Source: Neurospora crassa OR74A (taxonomy: Eukaryota; Ascomycota; Sordariomycetes; Sordariales; Sordariaceae). From it: a stretch of 64,000 bases of DNA. The position numbers and the translations under genes are program-made. The first letter of the stretch is position 1, and every line of letters starts with the position of its first letter. Of the stretch, positions 12,707-24,710 are shown one piece after another. Below the pieces are notes generated by a model, which saw only the letters and a list, made by a program, of their open reading frames with translations, had not been told where the DNA came from and did no database searches. The DNA lies in assembly GCF_000182925.2 (NCBI RefSeq), contig NC_026505.1, positions 2,542,001-2,606,000 on the forward strand, given 5' to 3'.

Positions 12707-15700
12707 TTCCATGTATAACCGGCCCGGCCTGGATCTTATGTACCTGCAGTCAGCACTTGCACAAAACGAGATGAGTGCTCGGCGGAGGCCATGTGCTCTG
12801 CTTGGCCCCACAGTGTATACGACGGCAAAGTTGCTTGTACAGGTACGTATCGGAACTACAAATCTAAATCATGCCATTGGAGCTGAAAATGGATCTGCTT
12901 CTGCTCTGGCTGAGACAGAAAAAGCAATGGAAACTGAGGCTCTACTATCATGTCCACCCAACTGCATAACTCCCTGCAAATCTGTGCCTCGGCTACTACC
13001 ACATGCCGATTGCAGATGGTTCCTGTTGCTGACAGTAGACTACTTTAGTGTACTCCCGCTGAGGTGGTGAGTGGTTGACAGTCATTCTTGGCAAGCGGGA
13101 TTATTGCACCAACTATTCCGTCCAAATGTGCAATGATTCGGCTCAGAGGCATCCAATTCACTGATGAGTGAGACCGGCTACTCGATCTCATGCCGTATTT
13201 CCATCTCAGCTTGTATCGTATCCCTACCCTTGCCTGGATTATCAAGATCCTGTTTGCGTGGGAAGAAATTGGCTCGCGAAAGAGTGACACTGTTAACCTG
13301 GTAGTAGTGTACGGTACCATCTACGAGCGTAACGCGTGTCACCCCAATCATGGATGTGTCGCCGAAGATGTGCAAAAACACACGTACACTACTCCAAAGC
13401 TGAATGAATTTCCCAAGGAACTTAGCACCAATGGTACATCATGCAAGTGACGGAACACCCTCAACCAACGTCAACATTCAGTCCGTAGCATCTCAGTGGA
13501 TGTTTGTTTCGAAATGATCATCAGTCGAAGAGCCACAACCGCTGCGCTGAGACAAGCAGATCAACCTATCAAAACTCATCGACAGCATCAAGAAGATCTT
13601 TCCGCAGTCCCGATGACCGAAATAGAAGACCGAAAGCCTTGAAAGATGCAAAGGCTGGCTGAGCGAACTGACATGCTTACTAAAGTCGTGTAACTGATCA
13701 ATCTTTTCGTTCAGTCACGCAATAAGGGCCCAACAGCCCGGTAAACCTCGGTTACATCCCGTCTTCTGTTCAACCACACACCTTCTGAACAAGGCTACCG
13801 TGACATCCCGTCATCTAACTCATCCATGTTCATCGTCGTTGGTCAGGCACGGGTGGGGGAGGTGACTTGGGGAGCAGGAAGAAAAAAAATAAGATAAAAA
13901 AATAAAATAAAAAGAGGACAGATCCCGGTCGCCTCGGCGAGCCGCACACCTTATCGACACGGAGATCATATACGTACCTGGAAATGTACCGTTTGATAAT
14001 TTCATGACCTCCGTTTGTCTCACCATTACGCAGTACATACACTACATACGCTGTTACCTACCGTAAATCTTACCTACCTTGTGGTGGCTTGCCTAGCAAA
14101 TCCAAATCCAAGGCCACGGATCAGACTAGACTAGCAAGAAGACTAGTGTTCCTGACCAAAGTGACTGGTCATTCCTATTCATTCCCATCCCACTCGCGTG
14201 CCGCCGCCGCTGTCACATCCACTTAAAAGACGACTGAGACATTTTCGTCCCCTTAGTCTCCTAAAAGGCATATGCATGGAAAGCGGAAACATTCCCGCTT
14301 ACCTACCCACGCCCATGCCGCCTGTCTTCTCAATTTGCCAACCTCGAACCCACCGACACGGTCCCGGGCTGCTGCTGCTGCCAAGATATGTGATCGGGGA
14401 ACTACAAGGTGTGTGTGGCCCGGGGTGGTGAAGAAATTGTCACATGGCAAATGGAGGAAAGGGACGGGATGGTGGGAGGGACTGTGGGAGAAGACCTACT
14501 AACGAGACCTTGAGAAGAGACCGGTCAGTCGGTCAGAATTGGGAGGGCTAGCAGACTGGGTAGGTACTTGGCTCTAACCTGCCTGCAAATGAAAATTGTA
14601 CACTAGTTGTAACTGGCTAAAGGTTGACTTGACTTTGACCAGGTGATGGAAATAGCTATGGCCGTGGCCATGACCGATTGGCCATCCGTGATCGGTGATA
14701 CCACAGGTCGCGTTGAGTACCAGCTGAGTAACCTTTTAAAGTCTTGGACAACATAGTATACTGCGTACACTAGTGAGAATACCGTAGGTATGCTTGGGAG
14801 CAGAGGTACGTACCTACGACCAGGTTCAGTCGCAAGGATTGTTTTATTATACTCGACGTTGAGATGTTTGGACTACACTACACACCATTTAGAGCCGAGG
14901 TAAGTGCGATGGAAAGAACACCCCTGCTGAACATCGAGTGGTGATCAAACGGCCGGCGGTAGGTACGGCATCCCCCATCCCTACACTCATCGACGTAGTA
15001 TAGAGTCTAGCTACTCCTCGGCCGATTTTCACGGCGGTTTGCGCATATTGTCGGTTTAAGGAATTATTTACAATTTGATACTGGACAATAGAGCATTGTA
15101 TCCATCAACTTTATTGGAATGTTTCAAAGAGTAGTTTCCTATCACCAATATTTACTGTCAATGTAATCCGGGCAGTGGCGGAGTCCGTGGTGACTTGCTG
15201 GTTGCGATTGCTGTCTGGTTGAGCGACATCCTAGGTAGCATCGGTCAGTAGGTAGGTATCAACGACTTGCTTGATATAGTGCACAATCGACCAAAACACT
15301 CTAATATCAAACATGTCGAGCGGCACTTCGACGATTATATAGTATAGATGTCAGAACAAGGTCTACTGAAGTCTCGCTGACATGTAAGCGAGTAGAGTCT
15401 TTGGGATCATGTTGGCGTCTGACAGGAGTTACGTGTAAGTGGAAGAAGTCTATTTACGTTGGGAGACACTCGCTAAACCTTTTCCCTGCCTTAGCCTTGA
15501 ATTCTTTACATGCATTGTCATGTAGTTGTCGTTGAGTGGTTTGTCTGAACATCTGTAGATTGACATGTAGGTAGGTACGTGTAAGCAAACTCTTCAGTAG
15601 GGTGAGTTAATGGCATTGTTTTACTTTGATATTCGAGCCTTAGTGTAGTTAAGGCTCTAGTTGCGCATTGACGAGAGCAAGATATATATACACGTGACAC

Positions 15701-16155
15701 GGCAATTATGAAGGAAGCGAGTCACTGAAATATCTCTGGAGAGCTGTTATCAAGAAAAATACGGCACAGAGGAAGTACGTAGTGATCGTGTTACAGGACC
15801 CTGGGACATCCAACATACAGCTTCACGTCCAAGGGGGTGCAAACCTGATCTTTAAGTCACTGTATTTTCAACTGTCTATGTTCGTAACTACTATGTAGAG
15901 CGTGGTTTCTAGGTGGATCATGTTCGGTCACGACTCTATCATTTACGTTAACTCAACGGTTACCAACAATTCTCAGAGTCATGAGACAAGACAGTGACCA
16001 AACGTCAGCTGTGACTCGGTTGTAACTCCCAGAGTCAACAGTTATGAAACCAGCAAAGTTTTGCACATATATGATTGACTGCGTTTGCTCTGGTACGGTT
16101 TTCGTATACAAGGCCTCATACGATCTTTTTTATACCCAGAAATGTCACTAATCCA

Positions 16156-16617
16156 CTAACTATCCAGACCTGAGTTGCAACTGGCCTTGAGGGTCTCGAA
16201 TTGAGTTTTAGTTGGGTAGTTGAGTGGGGTTAAGTTGGTCATGTAGGTTAAATGAATTCCAAGCGTTGCATGGAAACCGTACAAGAACAAACGTAGCCTC
16301 AAAACGGCATCAGGAACGACTTTCCAACATTCATCTTGTCTGTACCCGACCCGACTTCCATGCTCAAATCTCCACTTATTCTTGTCAGTGTTCAACAAGT
16401 GTATTGTTCCCTTACCTATCTTGGAAGGTACTATCTCGCTGTACTGGAAGCTGATAGCTCCTTCCGTGATAAGGTAGTCAAAGATGAAACGCTTTCCCTG
16501 AAAGTGGCTACCCCCGGATGGCCGTAAGTGGAAAGAACATCCAGACTCGTGAAAACTTTTCACCATGCAGAGCTGCAGAACGAACTTTGGGAAAGGTGGA
16601 AGGTGCAAGCCGCTCAT
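16156..16617 (-). CDS. Possible hypothetical protein, 153 codons (weak)
   Basis: This is an uninterrupted ATG-initiated frame encoding an ordinary, low-repeat amino-acid mix, with several Trp, Tyr and Cys residues and no low complexity. I recognise no domain. Codon use is only mildly biased, and no convincing introns, leader or neighbouring exons are visible. It could be a fragment of a decayed gene or chance. Confidence 0.22.
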   Translation of the reverse strand: MSGLHLPPFPKFVLQLCMVKSFHESGCSFHLRPSGGSHFQGKRFIFDYLITEGAISFQYSEIVPSKIGKGTIHLLNTDKNKWRFEHGSRVGYRQDECWKVVPDAVLRLRLFLYGFHATLGIHLTYMTNLTPLNYPTKTQFETLKASCNSGLDS

Positions 16618-17371
16618 CTTTCCAAGCGTAATTAGCGGCCCTGTTCGATCTTGGTCAACTCGGCATTGAGTGTACAGCTTTCAGGAAACAGTGCTACACC
16701 ACCGGTAGTTTATCCACCTGGGCGTTGTCTGTGACAGTTTGATTTAGTGCATGGTCTTCAATGTTCGATATTGGGAGGCCCACCGTCTTGCTAGGTAATA
16801 AACAAAAGTAGACTAAAGTGTCACACAAGCTTCGGTTGCAACCGTGTAGTGTCTTCTCTGAGCTTGAGACTCATAAATCGTAGGAATTCGGCAATTCGTA
16901 TTCCAGACCTGCAGCAACTTTTTTCGACTCTGCTATATACTTGATGCTTCAAGTAGAGTTAACGTCGCGGCAATAGACTGTACGATTCTCTAGTGAATAC
17001 CCAATGATGAGGCAAGCGCGCTGCTCTAACTGAATGAAGTCGACAGAACTTTGGCTGGGCTAGGACATTCCCTGCAGGCCTGGAATTCGACTTTTCGAGT
17101 TTCTGCGATATCTAATGACCATGGCGTAACGATACCTACTCAACCTCTCCCAGCTATTATAACCCGTACAATATACGCCAGCAAAGGGGAAGCCTAGATG
17201 GATTCACAGCTCAATTCTCCCATACACTTCTAGCTGTAAGCCGCATTCGACACTCGCATCCCACACCCGGATACTTCTCGTCAAGATCTCAGTAGGGGCT
17301 TACGTGAGTATATCAACACCTTCAGGACACTGCCTCATTGTTCCACGCCTAGACACAATCACGAAAAACCG

Positions 17372-17554
17372 ATGATCAGCAGCTTCTACTCCCTCCCTGC
17401 TCATACTGGCAACATCAAAGTTTCAATCCAAAATTCCATCACCACTAGACTTATGTCCAAGCTGACAAACTCGATCATTACAAATATCGGTTCCATGCCC
17501 TTCTTCTCTTCCACAGTCGGTAGTAAAACTCTAGTGTCCAGCACCGGTAAATAG
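17372..17554 (+). CDS. Possible small ORF, 60 codons (weak)
   Basis: A Ser/Thr-rich frame with noticeably C-biased third positions, as expected for Neurospora-type coding sequence, and an A-rich context before the ATG (GAAAAACCG). A GTAAAT sequence overlaps the final codons, so it could be a first exon. I recognise no family. Confidence 0.2.
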   Translation: MISSFYSLPAHTGNIKVSIQNSITTRLMSKLTNSIITNIGSMPFFSSTVGSKTLVSSTGK

Positions 17555-17998
17555 GCCGTTACTCCGGCCAAAAGTTGCTCAGAGCGTTGCCAGGATCAGG
17601 AACAGCAAGTGACTTACTTGGTACTTATCAGATCCCGCGATTTTCATGCCATGGCAGTGACAAGGGAGCGACAACTGATAGTATGCCATCAAAGTCACAA
17701 CACTACAAGCATACCGTTGCACCAGAGCTGAAGGTGTCTTGTCCCCCCTAGACAGAAGACCTCACTCCCTTTTCCCGGCCCTCACGCCCCATCCCGTCTC
17801 TCCCGTCTTCCCAGTCACTTGCCCCTCGCTTCTTCGTGCCTTCGTGCCATGTGTCAAACCGCGAGTATCCTTGACATTCAAGCCGACATGCTGTCAAAGG
17901 AGTCGTACCGCGCACGTATCGATACTTTGAGTACGCTCTCCGTTTTCGATCTCTGTACCGGCACTCCCCGTGTTTCGCTGCTGTCACGTCATGGACAA

Positions 17999-18016
17999 CC
18001 CCCCCCCCCCCCCCCC
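17999..18016 (+). repeat. C18 homopolymer
   Basis: Eighteen consecutive cytosines (an 18-G run on the other strand). It is likely length-polymorphic and prone to sequencing error. Confidence 0.9.
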
Positions 18017-18099
18017 TCCCCTTCCCCCGTCGATGCCGTCTCACCCCTGGGTGTTCCTTTTCTCGTATCGGTACTTCCTCTGTTGAACTCCAACCCGCA

Positions 18100-18111
18100 G
18101 GTACCGGTACC
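18100..18111. repeat. 12-bp palindrome GGTACCGGTACC (second copy)
   Basis: Identical to the copy at 1407-1418. Related near-matches (GTATCGGTAC, GTACCGGCAC) occur within 160 bases upstream. Confidence 0.6.
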
Positions 18112-19650
18112 TTCTTGCTGGCTACCCTACCATGTGTCTACCATCCCATTTACACTCATACCTGACCCTGTACACAGTCCCCCTCCCCCTTCAAGTTCCC
18201 TTGCTTCCCTCCTCCTTCCTAGTTCATCTTGTGCTTCCGTTTCCGAGCAAGCCCTGGACGTCCTTGGGCAGTGCGTACTGGAACAGGGAAGTGAGTTTCC
18301 AACAGACCTGCCGGCACACTGTACGATGCCGCGTACTCCCACACTACCTCACTACCGTTTTAAGCACGCGGTTGCAAAAACTTTGATCGAAATCGGACCG
18401 GATTCGAGGGTGGATGTGGATTACCGGACATCCATGTCTGTCTTGCCCGTCGTCCTGTTGAGTACTATGTATGCGCATCAGCGATGTGTGGCGGAGCGGT
18501 AGCAGAGAAACGCAATGACTGCGTGGGAGGAAGGAAGGAAGCATGATGTCCAACATGAATACCATTCAGTTAAGGAGAAAGCCTCCGAACCGAATCGATG
18601 CCGGGCTATAACATCGCCCCCCTCCCAATGGTAAGACTCTCGGAAGCCTATACATGAGATACTATGGTGAGATGGCAGGTGGTTTCAAGGGAGGAAAAAA
18701 AAAAAGTACACACACGACCACTTTTTTTTTTTCGGGAAGCCCGATAGTAGTCTTTTCTTGGAACCACTTTGATGGGTAAGGAAAACCCATGGGCCAGGTA
18801 GCTGACGATCGCTAACCACACAGTGCTCTGTACAGAAACAGTATGTTTTGCTTGTGATGATTCGTGCCCGATACATCGACAAGGGGGTTCTATTTGGCTC
18901 GCAATCACAGTAGACGTCCCACCGCATCGCACCGTCGACTTCAACGGCACGGCATATTCCGTATATGCTGAATACCTGCTAAACGGAGACATCTCCGTCC
19001 TTTCTCCCTTGCGCGATATATACTGCGTAATACCGGGCAAAATTTCCCCCCATGTTCATTTTCCATCAGGTAAGTCTTGGGTTTTGCCACTCCAACCCTA
19101 GCTGACCAATCGAAGTGCGTAGACAGGTGTTAGGCCAGGGGGCCAAGTAACGGTCCAGGATTCGGCGTACCAAGGCTTTGGTAATGGTAGCAGAGAAAAG
19201 TAGGATTTGAGATTCTGATTCGCATGATCGTTAAATGTGGTGACCGCCAGGAACGATTTTGATCGCACTGTTTCTCCGCACGTAAGCATAGTTCACTGAT
19301 ATATTGTTCACACTTACAGACACGACCGAAAAGTTCGGATGGGAGATATAATACTCGCTTGGGTCAAGTTGCGCCTTTTATTAGATCTTCCTGTGTTATG
19401 TCCGTTTTCTTCATGTCTTCGTCAAGCACCCAGCGCCTCAATTGAGATAAAAGGGCGCCGAGGCTTGTATATCTCCTTTTCCTTCACATCGTTCCTTGTC
19501 CCAACTCATCCCACCCGGAAGAAGGTGGGCTATACACCTGCCAGTTGCAAAAGGAACCGAGCACAGAAAGCCTCAACGGTCTGCTGAAGGTGACAAAGCA
19601 GCTTCCCGCTTTCAAGGGTATCAGAAGCCAAACGTGGTGTGAGAAGTACA

Positions 19651-20831
19651 CTAGAATTGATCTGTTAAAGCGTCGACTGTCAGCTTTTTGGTCGTCCAAA
19701 TATCAATAGCCAAGGGGCCCAATAGAGGCAAGTGCCTTACGAAGACAAGTGTTCAGCCGGCGGGAGGAAGAAAAAAAAGGAGCGAACTCACCCAAAGTCA
19801 TGCTCATGCTGACATCCGTGTTCTCCACCATCTTGGTGAACTCCTCAAAGCTGATCTTGCCGTCCTTGTCCAAATCCGCCTCCATGATCGTCTTGTCGAC
19901 AATCTGTTGCAGCTGTTGGTCCTTAAGGTTGCTGCCTACCATCATCTTCAGTACGATAAACAACTCGCCGTTGCTGATGTACCCGTCACGGTCAATGTCG
20001 TACACCTTGAAAGCGAACCGCAGCTTCTGCTCCTTGTTGCCTTTGCTCGAGAAGGCGCTTAAGCCGGATACGAACTCTTGAAAGTCGACGTCGCCACCAC
20101 CGTCTTCGTCGAAGATGGCAATCATTCTGCATAACACCCAAGTCGGAAACCGTTAGTCGCCAGTCTTCACTCTAAATGATGTCGCATATTGTGCCCAGAC
20201 AGCATTTCCACGCGGAGAAAGCCAGAAGCATGCGATATACTGATATGAGCAAGGGTAGGTATAGGGGTAGAATGTAACGAACCTTGTAGCCAGAGGATTT
20301 GTCGATATTTGCGGTAGGCTCAAGAACTCTTCGCGCTCGATGGTACCGGAATTATCCTGTTAAACCAGATCCCGCCCGGTTAGCCAGTTATTCCGACAAC
20401 AAGCCCACCGTCTTGACCGCTCGACTTATGCTTTTGTTGGCTTGCGACAACAGTTAAGCTGGACAAGATCGCAGGACGGGAATGGATGTGCAAAAACATG
20501 CCTTGTCCAACTTCATAAACCTCTTACGCAAGCGGTCAACCTCTTCCCTGTCGACTGTTAAAAAGGGTGTGTTAGTAAAGTGATCTTGACAAGAACTTGC
20601 AAGAAAGGCGCATAGCGCTTGTTGATGTAAAGCAGCATGCAATGTGCATCTCCATATCTCTGTGACTTCGTCGTAGAAGAGAGTAACAATTTTGCACCGC
20701 TGTCGATGCGACAAAGTTCAGGACATAACGAAGAGTGTAGAGGGTTGTAGGCTTCAACATGTCGCCGAGCGAAACGTACAGTTGGATCCCTGGACAATGT
20801 TGTCCAGGACGGAGCTGGTGGTGTTGCCCAT
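19651..20831 (-). CDS. cnb-1: Calcineurin regulatory subunit B
   Basis: Regulatory EF-hand subunit of the calcium/calmodulin-dependent phosphatase calcineurin. Five exons on the minus strand: 20831-20780, 20554-20502, 20356-20283, 20126-19792 and 19661-19651, giving 174 residues, the usual family length. The N-terminus MGNTTSS is an N-myristoylation signal. Four canonical EF-hand loops lie at residues 34-45, 66-77, 103-114 and 144-155, each with Asp at position 1 and Glu at 12. Introns are 225, 145, 156 and 130 nt. The second starts GC instead of GT and the third uses GTTCGT. The last exon encodes only the final Asp-Gln-Phe (with the preceding G) and the stop. Without that splice the frame would run on into an unrelated tail. 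It is divergent from epl-1. Identity is secure; exon edges rest on frame, splice signals and family sequence. Confidence 0.95.
20357..20501 (-). other. cnb-1: GC-AG intron in cnb-1
   Basis: The upstream exon ends at a Lys codon (AAG) followed directly by GCATGT. The intron has a GCTAAC branch and ends TTTAACAG before the Asp codon of EF-hand 1. No GT donor nearby keeps the frame: the GT three bases further on would produce an immediate stop after joining. Lys-Asp is what the family requires here. Confidence 0.8.
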
Positions 20832-22710
20832 GGTTGCTGCTCGTGTTGTGTATTGCTGGACTCTTTCGACCGATGGATATCTGTATTACTGGGTATCAAA
20901 GTGCACGGTGGTGTACAAATCGCCGTGCTGAATCGTCGACAAGTTCTCGGTTTGTTCTGTTTCCTTTCCACCGCTGGTTGTCGTGCTCGTGATGATAGCA
21001 ATGTGCCTGTGCCGAAAGATGCGACGTGATGCGACGCTGAAGCGATCGGATACGAATGGGTCGTGTCGGTAGTCGTCGTCACTTTGGCAAGAAGTTCGGG
21101 CGCTGGGTGGTGGGTTAACACTTGAGCAGCAAAGAAAAAAGTGCGAGGCAGGAGGTATTCACAGGTTGGAGGAATTAGGGGTCGACTCCGGGTCGATAAG
21201 GGTCTGGACAAGGCAGGAATAAGGCTGAGATGGGATGCCACCAGTGGTGGTTGACAAGTGGTCAAGGTCCAGGTAGCTCGGGCTGTCACTACTAGTCCAT
21301 AGCTGCAGTGCGGCGCTCGATTGCCTCACCGAACAGCGGGGGCCTCCCATTCACGAGCACTCCTGGGCTGACACCAGCAGAGCAGCAGCCCGCCGCGGCT
21401 ACTGTCGTCCCGCAGTCGGCAGGTCCCCTCTTCGGTTTGGCGGTCACAGACTGGAACGGAGGCAAAAGAGGGAGAGGCGGGCCGCGGCCTTTGGCTCGGC
21501 TGGGCAGGCGGACAGCGGGGGCAGGCACGAGGATCTATGCCGTGGATGGTGGGGTAAGAAGTGGGATGCACGGGCCACTTCTCCTCCTCATCTCGTATCA
21601 GCCCATTGATTGATTCATTTCAACACGCTGCCCCTTTCGACGGTCAGGGTTGATGTCTGTTGGAACTGTTCGCGTGCCTCCTCGTTGAAACCAAACCAAC
21701 CATTGACCGTTTTAGGAATTCTTAAAGGAATGCATCGCATGTGTGCTGCTGCGCATATGATTTGCACCTCGGACTCCATCTTTATTTGGCTGCGGTGCAC
21801 TGGTAACAGTCAAATGCCCAAATCTCCAGACAGTCACAAGTTGTCGTTGAATATTGAATGCGATATCAACGACATGGAGAGGAAGTGGTGCAGGATATCA
21901 GTCTTTTATTTGGATCCAACTTGGGTGTTGTCAGGTTGCGCACCGAATGCCCTCAGTTCAAGGAGTCTATGACGACCAGCAAATGCTTGCTTGCATCGTC
22001 ATTCCACCAAGAGCCAAAGGGTTCTGATAGTAAGATTGAAAACAAGCAAAAACAGGTAACAAAAGAGTAGAATCAATGAGGCCGCGGTGTATCTCTGTAA
22101 GATTGCACGCCAATCCTTACCTTACATGACGATATTGCTCTTATCGGAGCGGGCTGGCACTGCCTTGGGCTCCAGTTGGCAGCTTGGCTTCTCAGGCGGG
22201 CAGTCGAGGTTGGAGTCGTCGGATCGGGTTCCTTGGAGGCGCGCCCGCGCTTCCAACTTTCAAACAGTGCAGTGGCCACTGGCAGTGGTGGTTGACTGGT
22301 TCGTTGCGAGTGGACGCGCAGACCATGGACGGCCCGGGCAGTGGGCACCACGCTTACGTTCCCTCCCTGAAAAGCCAGCAAAGCCAGCGCGACCAGCAAA
22401 ACTTCGCCCAAAACCACCCCATTCAACCCCTCCCCCCGCCATTCAGGCTTCGCAAGAGCAGAAGCCCAGCCAATCGCCAAGACCGTGCATTGGCCGTCGA
22501 ATCCGCCGCCAAAACAGCAAAATCTGCGCCGAAACCTCAACGACACTCCATCAAGGGACCAGATTTTGCCCATCAAAATATCACCCACGACGCGAGTTTT
22601 CCATCAAAAAACTCGACGGTTCGATTTCGCATGCAATCCCGCATGAGATAAAAAAAAATTTCGTCGGGGTTTCCCCAGGCCTTTCTGCCGCAATTGCCCA
22701 CACCTTCACC
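20832..22710. promoter_or_regulatory. Shared divergent promoter interval, cnb-1 / epl-1
   Basis: The 1.9 kb between two divergently transcribed start codons must hold both promoters and leaders. A frame on the plus strand from 22087 runs through into epl-1 exon 1, but its upstream part lacks the family sequence and is taken as leader. No individual factor-binding site is assigned. Confidence 0.6.
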
Positions 22711-24710
22711 ATGGCGACCCGCAAGGTTCGGTACAAGAAACTGAGTGTCAAAACACAACTTGCGGTGCTCAGGGAGGATCAAATTGAAGCCTCTGAGTAT
22801 GAATCACTCACTTCCGAAAACCAAATAGCCACCGGTGTCGAACAGGCCGAGGAAAATGTGAGTTCAACACCTATGTCCGATTGATCGCGACCGGGGTCAC
22901 GTGCACGTGCACGTGCCACCCGTCTGCCGCGCCTCCATCACGCCTCCATCACCAACTCACCTTACCTACCTTCCATGCACACAGCCATGCATGTCACCGG
23001 TGCTGACCTTACCCCTTCTGTAACTAGGAATACCATCTTCAAGCTGTGCTCAAGGGGGCAGGAGTCGCCGCCGACCAGGAGATTCCTGTCCCCCCTCCAC
23101 AGCAGAGTGAACTGGATTACGACCAGTTCTACCCTCAAAAGGTGGCCAAGACATCCACGTATATCCGTTTTTCCCAAACGGTAGAAGAATGCATCAGTTG
23201 CTTGTATGACATGACCGAGGACGATGAGACGTTCCTCAAGTCCTACAACATGAAACTGACCCCGTCTGCTCGTCTCTCCGAAGATGATTTCGAGAGGATC
23301 ATGGACGTGTATGAGGACATGGCGGCGAACATAACGCCGTTCTCGGCCATAGACCAGACAGTGCCGTCGTATCAGGAGATGTTGCGAGGACTGGAGCCAT
23401 TAGACAGCACAAAAGTCATGGTTCATGCCAAGCAGATATATGAGTACTGGAAGTCGCGCCGCGAAATCAGCAAAAACCGACCGCTCAACCCTACACTGAA
23501 ATTCGAGACACATGCGGAAAGCGACGAGCTTGATCCCTACGTCTGCTTTCGCCGAAGAGAGATTCGTCAAACTCGCAAAACGAGGGCAAGAGATGTCCAG
23601 AGTGCGGACAAACTCAAGCGGCTGCGGAAGGAGCTGGAGGAAGGTCGTCAACTCATCCTGGCAGCCCACAACCGGGAATTGCTCAAGGCAGATATGCTCA
23701 AGGTAGAGCGAGCCATCTTCGATCAACGAGCCATCATCAAGGAGCAAAAACTCCGACTCGGCATCAGGACGGGCGACGAGGATCTAGTAAACCAAAAGGT
23801 TAGTCAAACGGCAAGACGTGCAAGACTTACATCAGCCAACGCTAACGCTTCACAACAGCCGCAAAAGAGGAAGGCTCCGGAGGCACCCTCAGCTCAAAGA
23901 CCCCCTCCACCCCCCCAGATCCGTATGCCTGTGCGCCCCGATGGCCGTCCCGCAGAGTCAGATCTTGTCCAACTCTCAGATCGCCTTGCCGAGAAGAATG
24001 CGGAGCTCATCATCGAGATCGAGAAGAAGATTCAGAACCACATCGACTGGAACAAGAACTATGTCGACCTCACTGGCAAGCCGCTGTCTCCCGTTCAGGG
24101 CCCAAGACAAGATTTGGGCTTCAGACCTGCCAAGACGCAGTATCTCATGACGCCACCAGCGTCTGCATCCTCAGGATCCATGGATGAGCCCACCCCGATG
24201 GATCTTGATAAGCCCAAACCCAACCCACCACCACCAGTAAAATTCAGGGGCGTTGCCCAGGACGAACAATCATTGGCGCATCCACCCTCATATCGTCGTC
24301 GTATCGGCCGGTTGAACAGGTTGTGGATCGACCGTCGTGGTTTACCTAGTCCAGCCCGAGACCTCAGTGAAGAACAGTCCGATCGCTGGAAGTATGATCA
24401 GTCCTCTGATGACGAGGACGACGCGCCGGTGTATATGCTGGACCCCTTTGATACAAAGGCATTGAGGTACCGTGCTTCAATACCACTCCAGACGGTCACA
24501 AGACCTCCCCCACCGGTTATCAACCGGCAGTTCATCCCTCCGGGCGCCGTCCCACAACAACTTGCCCAATCTTCTTTTGCTCCGGGACAACCACAACCGC
24601 AATCACAACCTCAACCAAATCAATCACAATCTCTCCCTCTACCTCAACCACAACAACCAGTAGCACAGCCACAGCCGCAACCGCAGCCCCAGGCTCAACC
24701 GGTGTCATAA
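22711..24710 (+). CDS. epl-1: Enhancer of polycomb-like protein 1 (NuA4 subunit)
   Basis: Scaffold subunit of the NuA4 histone acetyltransferase, linking the catalytic Esa1-type subunit to nucleosomes for H4/H2A acetylation in the nucleus. Three exons: 22711-22857, 23028-23798 and 23859-24710, giving 589 residues. Intron 1 (170 nt) has GTGAGT and ends CTAG. Intron 2 (60 nt) has GTTAGT, a GCTAAC branch and ACAG. The N-terminus MATRKVRYKKLSVKTQL and the region to about residue 180 are the EPcA domain. A long charged helix lies at about 247-292. Pro-rich linkers follow, with an acidic patch (SSDDEDD) and a Gln/Pro repeat tail from about 545. Intron 2 is in frame and stop-free, so retention would add 20 residues. 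The ATG at 22711 is set by the conserved N-terminus. Confidence 0.95.

Larger units (their letters stand above)
7688..19650. other. 12-kb interval without a confident gene
   Basis: After the 3' flank of the preceding gene I find no frame with recognisable domains or good splice structure. The interval contains a T17 run (8751-8767), a C18 run (17999-18016), a perfect 24-nt hairpin (9522-9545), an 18-bp palindrome (12689-12706), many GTAC-centred motifs, and twelve copies of one octamer. Two frames (16156-16617 minus and 17372-17554 plus) are weak gene candidates and are listed separately. Non-coding transcripts cannot be excluded. Confidence 0.55.
9098..19653. repeat. Dispersed octamer TAGTGTAC / GTACACTA cluster
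   Basis: By eye the octamer or its complement occurs at 9098-9105, 10131-10138, 10150-10157, 10578-10585, 12690-12697, 12698-12705, 13046-13053, 13305-13312, 13384-13391, 14598-14605, 14765-14772 and 19646-19653. Two pairs form inverted repeats: 10131/10150 with an 11-bp spacer, and 12690/12698 directly abutting. I did not notice it elsewhere in the window. The final copy overlaps the cnb-1 stop codon. Confidence 0.6.

Noticed and set aside
17819-18502. 227-codon plus-strand frame
   Set aside because: It runs through the C18 homopolymer and CT-rich DNA, giving poly-Pro and Ser/Leu-rich text without domains; the length is probably due to few stops in C-rich sequence.
19703-19791. Read-through C-terminal tail of the main cnb-1 exon
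   Set aside because: Calcineurin B should end shortly after this point; a GTGAGT donor and an acceptor at 19662 give the expected Asp-Gln-Phe end and 174 residues.
22087-22710. In-frame N-terminal extension of epl-1
   Set aside because: The family N-terminus begins at the ATG at 22711; the upstream part has no family similarity and is better read as leader.
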